Shown here in pieces: positions 1-10,600 of a stretch of DNA of 64,000 bases (within the stretch, counting starts at the first letter, position 1; every line of letters begins with the position of its first letter). Under the pieces are notes generated by a model that did no database searches, was not told the DNA's origin, and was given only the letters and a program-made list of their open reading frames with translations. Source of the DNA: Pithys albifrons albifrons. Lineage: Eukaryota > Chordata > Aves > Passeriformes > Thamnophilidae. The position numbers and the translations under genes are program-made. The DNA lies in assembly GCF_047495875.1 (NCBI RefSeq), contig NC_092475.1, positions 15,563,529 to 15,627,528 of the forward strand, read 5' to 3'.

Positions 1-268
1 AATTAATCTAAAGACAGTTATATTCATCTAAATGAATAAAATTTAGTTAAAATTCATCTAAAGGCAATGGTGTCCAGGTTCTTTTGTGCAGCATCTGATG
101 GTGTAACACACAACAGTGTCCACTTTGTAGCTCAGAAAGTTCAGGCTGGGTGTTGGGAAAAGTTTTTTTACAGAGAGCAGTATAGCGTTGCAAGAGGTCA
201 CTAGAGAAGTGACCTCCAGTCTTGGAGGGTTTCAAAGCCCAATTAAGCAAAGCACAGCCAACCTGATT

Positions 269-328
269 TTGTTGGAAGAAGGATTATTGTCAATAATCTG
301 GTTTTGACAATAATCCTGCTTCCAACAA
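269..328. repeat. near-perfect 25-bp hairpin
   Basis: The left arm (269-293) and right arm (304-328) are reverse complements with a single mismatch and enclose a 10-base loop. It lies in non-coding DNA 5' of the recognisable ASAP exons. Such a stem could be a small inverted-repeat element remnant, a cruciform or a miRNA-like precursor. The sequence shows only the symmetry. Confidence 0.85.
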
Positions 329-1044
329 GAGATTGCATGAGAGCCCTTTTAAGCAGTATTTGTATGAAATAACATCTGTAATCCAGTCTCTCATAGGCAG
401 AGAGCTTAGAAGCCTCCAAACATTTCTTCTTAGCCAGGTATATCTCTTCTGCTCAGCCAAGGAATGACACTGATGGAAATACTCTTGTCTCTTGCCACTG
501 AAATCCACATTTTCTGTCACTGTATGTTCCTTTTTGCCATAAATTTTACAGTTCTCTCTTAATGCTTGACCACTTCTTCCAGAAGAACATCAGGAAGGCT
601 GCAGATATTGAAGATATCTGGACTACTACCATGGGCTCATCCCCTACCTGCTGGCTGGACAGCTCAGCCTGGGGATGCTGAGGCTTTTGCCAAACCCTGT
701 GGGTTACAGAAATGCAGTGTGTGGCCATTACCTCTGCATTTCCAGACCTTGGGCACTGACTGAGCTGTGCCGCAGTAGATGAGGAAAGTGGCCAAGGCAG
801 AGCACAGCTCCTGACCAAGTCAGCACAGAATGAAGCCTTGGGAGGTGATAGATGGATGAGGGGAGTGCTTGCTGCAGGTTGGGTTTACTGCAGCATGGAA
901 TATGTGTCTCAGGGTACTGGCAGGGGGGTCAGCAGAAGCCAGCTTGGGTGCATGAGCAGAACCAGACATGGGGACTCCTGAGAGGGCGGTAGGGGTTGGG
1001 CTTTCATCCTGACTTTCCTCCTGCACTCACTGCAGACCACCCAT

Positions 1045-1230
1045 GTTCTTCAGGACCTCCTCAACCAGCTTGAAGCCCACATCACTTCCTAGGAGAAGTT
1101 CTCAGCCAACTGGAGGGGGAGGAACAGCTGGCCAGCACCTTTAGCACCTTTGCTACCTTCTCCCAGGAGCTGCTGGACACTGTTAGGAACCTGGCAGGCA
1201 GCTCTGTCCCCTACATGAACATCAGATCTG
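1045..1230 (+). pseudogene. degraded BAR-domain exon of the ASAP-family gene
   Basis: One frame reads EKFSAN at about 1095-1112, resembling the EKFGGN segment of ASAP BAR domains. A different frame then reads EEQLASTF, FATFSQEL and DTVRNL at about 1120-1185, which aligns with the next ASAP segment (pattern F-x2-F-x-x-F-x-x-EL, ending NL). An in-frame TAG precedes EKFSAN. The match is therefore split between two frames with a stop, as expected for a decaying exon. An AG acceptor lies at about 1042, but no convincing donor was found. BAR domains form dimeric, membrane-curving helical bundles. The similarity is modest, so this assignment is tentative. Confidence 0.4.
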
Positions 1231-1469
1231 GGTGCCTGCTGCTGCTTGGCCTATCCTGTAATTTTCTAAATGTCCTCTTCTCCTGGAGGTGGTGGAGGCA
1301 AGGAGCTCAACAGGTTGTGTCTCTTTGCTTTAGTCTGATATTTTCATAAACACGTGTAGAGCAGAAATCTGGGATGCAAAGAGAGTGCTGAGAACTCTCC
1401 CTGACTTGAAGTGCCTCCAAATCTCTCTGAAACACAGAAATACTGCTTCCAAATCTTTCCAGATTCTTT

Positions 1470-1838
1470 CTGAAATGAAGGCATGGAACACCACTCCTAT
1501 GAAGAAAGGCTGAAAAATTTGGGATTCTTCAGCCTGGAGAAGGCTACAAGGGAGACCTTAGAGATCCTTCCAGTGCCCAGGAGAGCTGGAGTGGGACTGT
1601 AGAAAAGGACATAAACAGAACAAGTGAAAATGGCATCAAACTGACAAAGGGCAGGATATTAGGAATATTTGATCTTAAGAACAAATTCTCCCTTACGAGG
1701 GTGGTGAGGGTGGGCAGGGTGCCCACAGCAGCTGTGACTGCCCCATCCCTGGAAGTGTTCAAGGTCAGATTGAACGGGACTTGGAGCACCCTGGTCTTTA
1801 AGGTCTTATCCAACCCAAATCATTTTAGGATTCTATAA
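1470..1838 (+). mobile_element. CR1 LINE 3' fragment
   Basis: The segment has typical CR1 3' UTR wording: a tract with 'cctatgaagaaaggctga', 'ttcagcctggagaagg' and 'ccctggaagtgttcaaggt', ending with 'attttaggattctataag'. The direct 3' tail shows the element is on the + strand. It is 5'-truncated, as most CR1 copies are. It lies in what would be the 5' intronic part of the ASAP-family gene. Confidence 0.85.
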
Positions 1839-2240
1839 GAAAGATTTTTTCAACTATGAAGCAAAGAGCACTGCCTGCTGGAGGCATGATGGGATCTGAG
1901 ACAGGAGTTCAGGAGAGCTCAAGTGTTACACCCCAGATGCTTGGTGGGCTTAGGGGAAAGTTGTTTGATTCACTCTGGGTGGTTGCATAGAAGAAAAAAC
2001 AAAATTCTCAGGAGGTTCAATAACAACCTTCTACTTGCAAACTTTAGAACATTAAGGTAGAAGAAGGTACTTGGCAAATTTTAAGACAACATCCAGACCA
2101 AGTAAGGCACTTCACAAACTTGGACTTAGCAAACTTAAATTTAGCCAGCTTTAACTTATCCAGACACAACAAGGCATTTAGTAAGGCATAGACTGGAATT
2201 TTTTAGTCTGATTTACAGTATATTTTGAGCAAAAGAATTT

Positions 2241-2269
2241 AGGAAGGAAGAAAGAAAGGAAGGAAGGAT
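2241..2269. repeat. (GGAA)n simple repeat
   Basis: A purine-only stretch of GGAA/GAAA units about 29 bases long in non-coding DNA. Confidence 0.8.
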
Positions 2270-3025
2270 AAGAGTAGGAAGATATTACCACTTGTGCACC
2301 CAGTGATGAGACTTGATCATTGCAATTTCGATGTCTGTTGTTCAAAGTGATGGTTGCCATCAAGGGTGAGGTAAATCCCCGATAAACAAATCTCAGTGGG
2401 TTAATATGCACTCAGATTTACGTGGGAATGCCCACATACCTCCCGTGGAGGAGTTTTACACTGTCTGTTGCAACACTGTGTGTTCTGTGTAGTCCTCTCA
2501 TGGAAGGAAAGCCCCAGAAATGACTCTGGGAGCACTTCAGGGTCTTTGATGGTTTATGACACCTTCTAGGACATGACAGCTACCTCTCATGTCAGTGCAG
2601 CTGAGCCAATTAGGCCACATCAAAAGGGTTGCAAACCTTCAGGCCCACCTGTGAATGTCCCACTGTGTCTCCTGGGGCGTGGGGGAGAGGAAAGGGAGAG
2701 GTTTTACAATTGAGCCAGTTATGTAAGGGAGGACATTGGCATAATAAAAAGCACTATCCTACCTCCCCAAGGTCTGCTTATTATTGGCCTCTTCATTTAC
2801 AAAGCTCAAAACTCAGCTTTTTGATAAGCAAAGGCTTATTTGCCATGGTCACCCTCTGCACCTGGGCTGTTCCCTTGCACATCCTCAGCAAAGCACCTGC
2901 TGCTTTTGGAAAGGACAGATTGTTTAAGCCATTAGCATTTCAGCCTCACACCAAGGTCTGTAGGCTTCAGAGCCAGTACTAAGAGTAGGAAGCTATTGTT
3001 AGCTTCTGCTTTCATGTTTTTCCAG

Positions 3026-3091
3026 GAATTTTTCAATGCAGTGGTAAAACTGAAGGTGTTTACAGAGAAACTCATCCCAGAGCTGCAGAGG
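3026..3091 (+). CDS. possible BAR-domain exon of the ASAP-family gene
   Basis: After a TTCCAG acceptor the frame reads EFFNAVVKL, then FTEKLIPELQR. This fits the last-but-one BAR exon of ASAP proteins, which has FFQ-x3-K and later EKL. It is about four residues shorter than the mammalian exon. The donor (AGG|gtgctt) is weak. It ends in phase 0, which joins to the IKIRQD reading of the next exon (4401), matching the family's exon boundaries. Ancestry as an exon is likely; present function is doubtful. Confidence 0.45.
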
Positions 3092-4400
3092 GTGCTTATT
3101 CATCTGAAGCTGGGTGCAGTGAGCAGGGATATCTTCCTCTGTAGAACTGAGGACTTTTGCAACTCTTCACATCTATTAATCATAATTTCCTGATGCACAG
3201 TGGTCCACAGAGGGGTAAAATGCAGCCATCACGGGGAGTGGGAAAAGTATAGTGCCATCCCCCAGGACACAGAAGTGGAACAACGTAAACATGGGTCCCA
3301 AGGAGGCACAAGCCTATTCCTCAGCCAAATCCCCAGCTGCTCTGCACATGTCCAGGTTTTTCATCTATACTCTTGGCCTTCCATGCCAGCTGCTGCCAAC
3401 TGGAGCTCATAATGTGTTTCCTCAGGGTCAGGTCCTGTAAACCTTGTGACCTTTAGCATTTGATTTCACGTTCTGTCCGTCGTACATGGCCTGGAGAAGT
3501 TTTTCTAAGAGGCAAAGCTTTCAGAAGCAGTCTGAGCCCTCATGTCCCAGGGGCTAGGACATCCCCCAAGCACAGCAGAGTGTTTATGTTGGCTTACTAG
3601 CATTTCTAGACCACTGTTCTAGTTTGTGTGGTCTTCTTCATCTGTCTCCACATTCAAGATTTACAGAGGCTTGGGGTATGGTCCTCACCCAGAGATGCTG
3701 TGTCTCCATCACTTGTACTCGTTTCTCCTGGTCCTGTAGTACAGGTCTCCTCTGTACTTTGGTTGGCCTGTTTGAATTAGTCTGCTCTAGGTGTGTTATC
3801 CTGCTTGTTCTGTAATTTGCAATGGTTCATATTAAAAGTCATTATGTAAATAACAAAAAGAGAGGAGGCACCACCCCAGAACAAGGTAACTGAGCACAGC
3901 AAGCAGCATCTTACAGATCCATCATGCAGACAAACCCCCTGGCTCGGTTTCAAGGGCACATTCTTGCGTTCAGGCCTACCAGATTTTGATGACTTGAAAA
4001 CCTTTTAATTTTTTTACATTCCTGATACTAGCAAGGGAAAACAAAAGAAAACCTAAGACCCACTGCAGTGTGACCTTCAGGCTGCTGGTTGCTTTTACAC
4101 CACGGAGAACTGCAAACAGCTGTTTTCACAGGAAAATGCAGGCTGCTCTCGTGTGACCCCATTGCTGGAGTGCCGCTACTGGGACATGCCTGCCTCCCTT
4201 CTTACTCTATCCCACATCCCAGGGCACTGCAGGGGCAGCGGAACTCCCACCTTAGCTATGTGGCTCGGTGAGTCCCGCGGACTGAGAAGTCAGCGAGGGC
4301 AGAGGAGGCAGCTCTGCTTCCTCTGGGAGGAGTGGGAGCAGCTGAGTCAGGAGCCTGCTGCTGCCATGTCAGCGGCTCACTGCGCTCCAGTGTCTTTCAG

Positions 4401-4486
4401 ATAAAGATCAGGCAGGACAAGGCGAAGCACAGCTCTGCTCCCTTCGGCATCAGCTGAAAATGGCATTGCAGCTGGAGCAGAAAGAG
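4401..4486 (+). pseudogene. last BAR exon of the ASAP-family gene, frame-disrupted
   Basis: The exon is bounded by a TTTCAG acceptor and a GAG|gtaagg donor. It is 86 nt long, although its upstream homology (IKIRQDKAK) starts in phase 0 and its downstream homology (LKMALQLEQKE) ends in phase 0, so 87 nt are expected. The two halves of the family signature therefore lie in different frames, and the break falls near 4425-4432. The first frame runs into TGA near 4453. Either one base is missing in this genome or assembly, or the upstream exon uses a different donor; a phase-1 option at about 3119 would insert about seven extra residues. The next exon follows in frame from the second half. Confidence 0.6.
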
Positions 4487-4663
4487 GTAAGGTCTGATCC
4501 TTCATGGCACAGAAGCTGCTTATGCAATGTCTGCCTGCCAATACCAAAAACTGTGGGGTTTCTGGTGAGCTCTGGGGGAGCACAGGGTCCCTGGCAGTTC
4601 CATGCTCTTGGTTGCCAGTGGTATTGTTGGGGAAGGGCTTTCCTGCTCTTTCTCTCCTGCCAG

Positions 4664-7600
4664 GACCCTGGGACAAGGCAGGCAGGATACAACATGCAGT
4701 GTGGCACGGAGAGAACAGGGACCCTCTTCAAGAAAAGCACTGGGTAAGCTGGGGTCCAGCATTAGTCTTTCAGTTATACTTTGGTGACCTGGGGCCAGAG
4801 TAGGGCCACTGAAGCCTGACATCTCCCTGACACTGCTGCAAGGCAGAACAGGACCAAGCATGCATGAAGGTGTGCTTGACACTGTCCCGTCTCCCAACAG
4901 TTTTCAACACAAAGCTCCAAGCAGCTTGTGTCCATCTTGTAGCCCTGAGGGTATTCCTCTCCCCTGAAGCTGAGCAAAGTCCTCTCAATCCCTGCAAACG
5001 CTGGGGGGTAGGACCCCTGCACACACTGTGAGAAGTAAGAACCTGCTTCCTGTCTTCACCCAGGGGTCTTGTGCTGGCATTTTTTTCCAGAACCTCCCCC
5101 CACTGCCTCTGCTCTGGGATGAGAAGACCCGACCTCTCCACTCTTCCTGGGTGGGAGATGCTCAGGGGTGCTATGGGGATTTATATACAGTCCTGGTGAT
5201 TTATGGTCTCTACTCCCTTTCCATCCCCCCAAGCTCTGACCTTTGTCTTTCAGACCCCTCTGCCCTTACAGTACATTACAGGGATCAGATCACTGGTGGT
5301 GAGAATTAGGGGAAGGATCAGAAACGTGGGGTGACTTAGGCACAGTGTGGGTGTTGGAGAGAGCATTGTGCGGCAGAGGGTAGAGAGCCAACAAACACTA
5401 TTCCAGAAGCTGGACCCTGAGCTCCTGGAAAGTGCTTCACTGTCTTTGGAAAGAGGATCATGTCCCACCATTATGCTTGCTGGGAATCACAGGGGCCCTG
5501 TGCTGAGAGACTTGTATACCTGGAAAGGAATAGGGAGTGACCTAGAAAAACCTGAAACTTTACAGAAAATAGTGAAATCAAAAGTCTCCTTCACCACAGA
5601 CTGAAGCATCTCCTCACTCTGTGGGTGTCTGTCCCACCTCTCCCCTGTGTGATGGTGTGGCAGGCACAGGGAAGCAGCCTGTGGTCAGTTTGGAGCTGAA
5701 GGGCTTGGATATTTGCTGAGAACTCCTGCAAAGGGCTTCATGCTCTGCTATCAGGTCCTGCTGCCCTGCCTGATGTTTTGGTTCTGTATCACCTCCCCAG
5801 CAGTATAGGGAGCTGCCTGCCTGTACAAGCCTGCCTTGTAGCATGTGACTGGTCCTTCTAAGCTCAGAGCAGACTGACAGTAACAGACCCAGTGAGTGGC
5901 AGCCCAGCTGCAAGTCTGATGAGATCTGTGGGACTGTGCTGGACCTTTCATGGCTTTTGCCTTCACCAGTTCTGCACTGCATTGCACAGCTGCTCCTCTG
6001 CATGTATAGCCTTCAGGTCATTCTCCACTCATATCCAGGTTGAGAAGAGTCTGGCAGAAGAGGAAATGCACCGTCAGCAATGGCTACCTGACCATCTCTC
6101 ATGGCATGGTAGGAACTGCTTCTTCCACTCTGCTCCTACTGTATGCTGCTGCCTGCCTCCACATGGTCTGGGGAGCCTGGTCCTGCCAGGCACTCCAGTG
6201 ACTTCCTGGGCTTTGCCAGGGTCCTCGTGACTGCTACTTGCCTGGCTGGACTGCCCAGGCATGGGAGCCTTTCTCTTAAGGCAGAAGTCCTTGCAACTCA
6301 GAAAGCATTAGACAAACATAGGAGGTCCTTGCCTGCCTTTGTGCATGGACAGGATGAACTTGAGGACCTGCCTTGAAGCATGGGGTGGCTGTTGGGAAAG
6401 AAAAGGTCTGTGTCACTATTTCTTGCATTGCTCCTCAGAGCTGAGCCAAAGACAAAGTTGTGGGGATGAGGCAGTTCTGTGTCTCTGCCTCCAGAGCCAG
6501 GTGGTGCTTGTCCCCCCAGGACCACAGTCCTGAAGTGTTTTCTCATTCTGCTTGCAGCGTGACTGCCCCCCAGCCAAGCTGAATTTACTGACCTGCCAAG
6601 TGAAGCCAAACATGGATGACAAGAAATGCTTCAATCTGGTTTCCCGTGAGTGCTGGCACCTGCCCTATGGATCCTTTGGAAAGCACCTGAAGTTGTGGCA
6701 GTGCTTGGGACTCAGAGAGACAGTGTGGGCAGGGATGAGGGGACGCTGTGCAGTTCTGGACCAGCTTGGAGGATTACTCTGGGGATATTGTGCCAGAAGG
6801 CAGCTCTGCTCAGGAGCAGTGCTGCACACACGGGGTGAGATAGCTGACACTGCTGTGGGGCACTGCAGCGTGTGTGGAGGCCACACAGGTGTAGTTCCCA
6901 GGCTGCAGTTTAGCTGACTTCAGCATCACTCCTTCCTGGTACAGGACCAGGTCCCTTCACTTGGGGTGCACTGGGAAGGGACTCTCGGCCCAGCTGCCTG
7001 GGCTGGAGGTTGCTCCCAGAACTGCTGAGTGCAGCTCAGGGCTGTTGTGCCGTGTCCTGAAGGCTCTGCAGGAAAGGTGGATGAGCAGTGTCAGAGGAGG
7101 TTGGTCTATGTGTTTCAGACAACCGCACATTCTGCTTCCAGGCCAAGGATGAGCAGGACTGTGTCATGTAAGTACTGCCAGCACCAAAAGTGCTCCTGTG
7201 TCTCCAAAGAGGAGCTGTTGGCTAACTGAGCAGCATGGTTAATGCCCTTGGTTGATGCCCTTTGCATCCTGACTATGCCCAGTCTCTCCTGGAAACTACC
7301 AGGCACAAAGAGGACATGGAGCTTGGTGGAGGCTCCTGGCAGCCAGTTTGCTGGTGGAGTCCTGGGCAGGACCTTTGTGGTGGCTGCTGTGCAGACTGGG
7401 CCAGATTGGGACCTCCCCTGGGACAAGCCCTGCTGCCGTCCTTGCCCTGCAGTCTGAGCACAAATGTGTGGAACCCTTCCCCTAATCCGCTTCCTGCCCA
7501 TGCAGCTGGATGTCAGTCCTCAGCCACAGCAGGGAGGAGGTACTGAACGTGGCCTTCCGTGAGTCCCAGGACAGTGGGGGGAGAAGCTGGGAGGAGCTGA

Positions 7601-10600
7601 CCCGGGCCATCATCGAGGAGGTCAGAGGCATGCCTGGGAACAGGGACTGCTGCGACTGCTCTGCCCCAGGTGACAGCCAGCCCTTGGTCCTGAGGATCCC
7701 CTGCCCCTGTGCTTCCTCCCCCTGGACAGGCTGTGCTCTGCCCTGTGGCACCAGCTCCCCAAGACCTGCAGGCATCTGGGGTCTTGTTTATCCCTCTGTC
7801 TTGCAGGGGAGCTTGTGCCATGGGGTGGTGGCAGGCCAGTAGGGAGGAGAAGCAAGAGATGCACATGAGCATTTTTGTCTTGTCCCTGCAGATCCCTCTT
7901 GGCTCTCCATTAACTTGGGCATCCTGATCTGCAGCAACTGCTCCAGGATTCACCAAGAGATGGGTGTGCACATCTCCCGCATCCAGTTGCTGTCTCTGGA
8001 CAAACTGGCAACCTCTGAATTGCTGGTAGGATGCTGCCAGGGTGCTCTGTCCTCAAGCCTCTCATGCTTCTGTGGAGCCTCTCTAAAACTGCATTAACTC
8101 TGTGGGGGTTTTACTTGCTAAACTGACCTATACCCACTTGTAATTCCCAGGGTTTAGTGTTATTGTGTCAGGCAGGAATTGTCATCTTCAAGGAGGAGAG
8201 GAGAACCTCAGTTCCCTTTCCCAATCTCTCTCCTCCAGTGCAGGGGAGCTATGGGGCAGGGCCAAGCTTGAATGGCGGTAGGGCAGAGCAATGGGGCAGA
8301 CAGGGACTTAGGGACTTTGCATGGGGCAGCTTTAGGGCCACAATGTTCCCAGTGCTTGTGCATTTGGCCGGACTGTGATGGGAGCTGCTGATGGGGAGCA
8401 GGGCAGGGGATGGGGCTTTTTGCAGGGATTGTTGCTTGCCCGACTGTGAGCCCAGGGTTTGACTCTGGGGTTGGTTGTGCTGCTGGAGTTGGGAGTACTC
8501 AGCAGCAGGAGGCAGAACAGAGCCTCCAGCCATTGGGCACACACATCCTGGTACCTCTTGACATCCCTTGATGTCTGGCCAGGATCTCAACCTGAAGCTG
8601 CCTCTCCTGTGGCCGTGCCTGTACAGCTGCTGCATGTCCCATGTCACCACTTCCTTGGCTGTTTTGCAGCTGGCGAGGAATATCGGCAACTCCGGCTTTA
8701 ATGATGTGATGGAAGCAAATCTCCACTTTTCCTTGAAGCCCACAGTTCACAGTGACATGTGAGTCACTTTGCAAGAGCTATTTTTCTGTGGGAGGTTACA
8801 TACCCATGGGCAGACAGTTCTGTGTGCTCCCCACAGTGACCAGACACATGGTGCTGCTCAGGCTCTTCCCAAGATTGTCACTTCTCTTCAGAAGCAGCTA
8901 CATCAAGCCTAGCAGGAAATATTTGGTAAAGGAGAGAAGAGTGAGAAAAAGCCAGCAGGATAGCTCAAGGATTGGCCTTGAGGTCAGGGCAATGAGAAGG
9001 CAAGAAACGAAAATTACAACTGAAGTGGGGCTACAGAGCAGGATGGCCCTGGCTGCACATCAGCAGGATGTGGGATGGGTGGTAGGGCCATGCACAGTGC
9101 AGAGCACCTCACTGTGTACAGTGACCGGAGTCCAGGGTTGGTGGAATCAGCACACACAGTGAGCAGGGATCTGCTGAGGATGTGGGAGCTCCTGTCCTTC
9201 ATCGTGGTGTGTCCCAACCTAGGACAGCAGAGAGTTGGTGGCATGACCGGTACCAGTATAACAGCTGGGGGCTTGTCCAGGGATGTGTGCCAGGAACCTG
9301 GGGTGCAGCAGATCTCTTGGGGAAAACACAGAGCTGGGAAACATTGTCAGGGCTGAGAAGACTTTCAGGAGGCTGAAGGGCAGGCAGAGCAGACATGGTT
9401 AGGTTCCATTACAAGCCTGTAAGTCCTGACTGTACTACCATTTGTACAGTGTGGACCTACTTGGCAGTGAAGGGGTGAGTAAGGAATAGCACTTAGAAGA
9501 GAGAGAGAAGTAGAGAGCTGGGAGAACAGGAAAATACAATTGGAACAGCATGGTCAAGATTCAAGTTGCCAGATCCACTCTTCTACTTGTGTGTTGGGGC
9601 AATTGAAAGTGCATGAAATTAGTAATTAGCTTCTCCCTCAATGACCTTTTCTGTTTGGAGCACTCCTTTGACCCCTAAGACACCTGCAGCCACCCTAGAT
9701 CCTCTGGCTGGCAACTGCCTCTGCTGTTCTTAACCTTTCCAGTGTGAGAGTCCCAGCATACTTGGCCAGTCCTAGTCTGGAAACTGTTTCTGATCCATGG
9801 ATCTTCTTGGCTGGGTCACACCATACAGCACCTCTCAATTCTTGAGATTTCTGTGCTTTCCCCTAGTTCTCACTGTCAGGGATCTGAGCCCAATACTGAA
9901 CTGTGAGGGCAGAGGAGTTCGAAAGGCAAAGGATGGGTCAGGGTTGGAGAGGATTGAGAGGGAGAAGAGAGCATAAAACATCACCAGGACTGTATATGAA
10001 TCCCCACAGCACCCCTGAGCATTTCCCACCCAGAAGGGTGGAGGGGTCAGATCTCCTCGTCCCAGAGCAGAAGCGATGGAAGAGGCTCTGGAAAGCAGTG
10101 AGGGCCTGGGAGAGGGGAGAGACAGCGACCCTTCCTGTCTCTGCCAGCACAAGAGTTCAGGACGTTGGATGAAGGCAGGAGGTTCCCTGTGGGAGGAAAG
10201 ATGGGGGCTGGTTCTGGTACTTGAAATGTGTGGAAGTCAAGGGTTTAATTATGTAACTGCAAAGAGGAAGTTTTAAGAAAACCACAGTGTTTTGTGAGAG
10301 TTGTTACAAATGCTGATGCAGAGGAGTTTGGGGAATGTGACAGAGAGAGAGGAGGCGCACGGCTAAGGGAGAGAGAGGGAAGGTGGCAGAGGAGGGGGAG
10401 GGCCTGACATGCTCGCTGGGTTGCTCTGTGGCGCCTGACTCTCATTTGGCTGGTTTCTGCAAGGGCCTTTCGGAAAAAATTCATCATTTCCAAATACGTT
10501 GAGAAGAAATATGCCAAGAGGAGCCCTGCTGTTCAGTGTTCCAGCCTCCCAGGAGCCGTGAAGGACAAGGACATATTTACTTTGCTCCAAGCATATGCAG

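Noticed and set aside
4520..4897. 125-codon minus ORF
   Set aside because: It is the antisense of the PH exon 4664-4743 and its introns.
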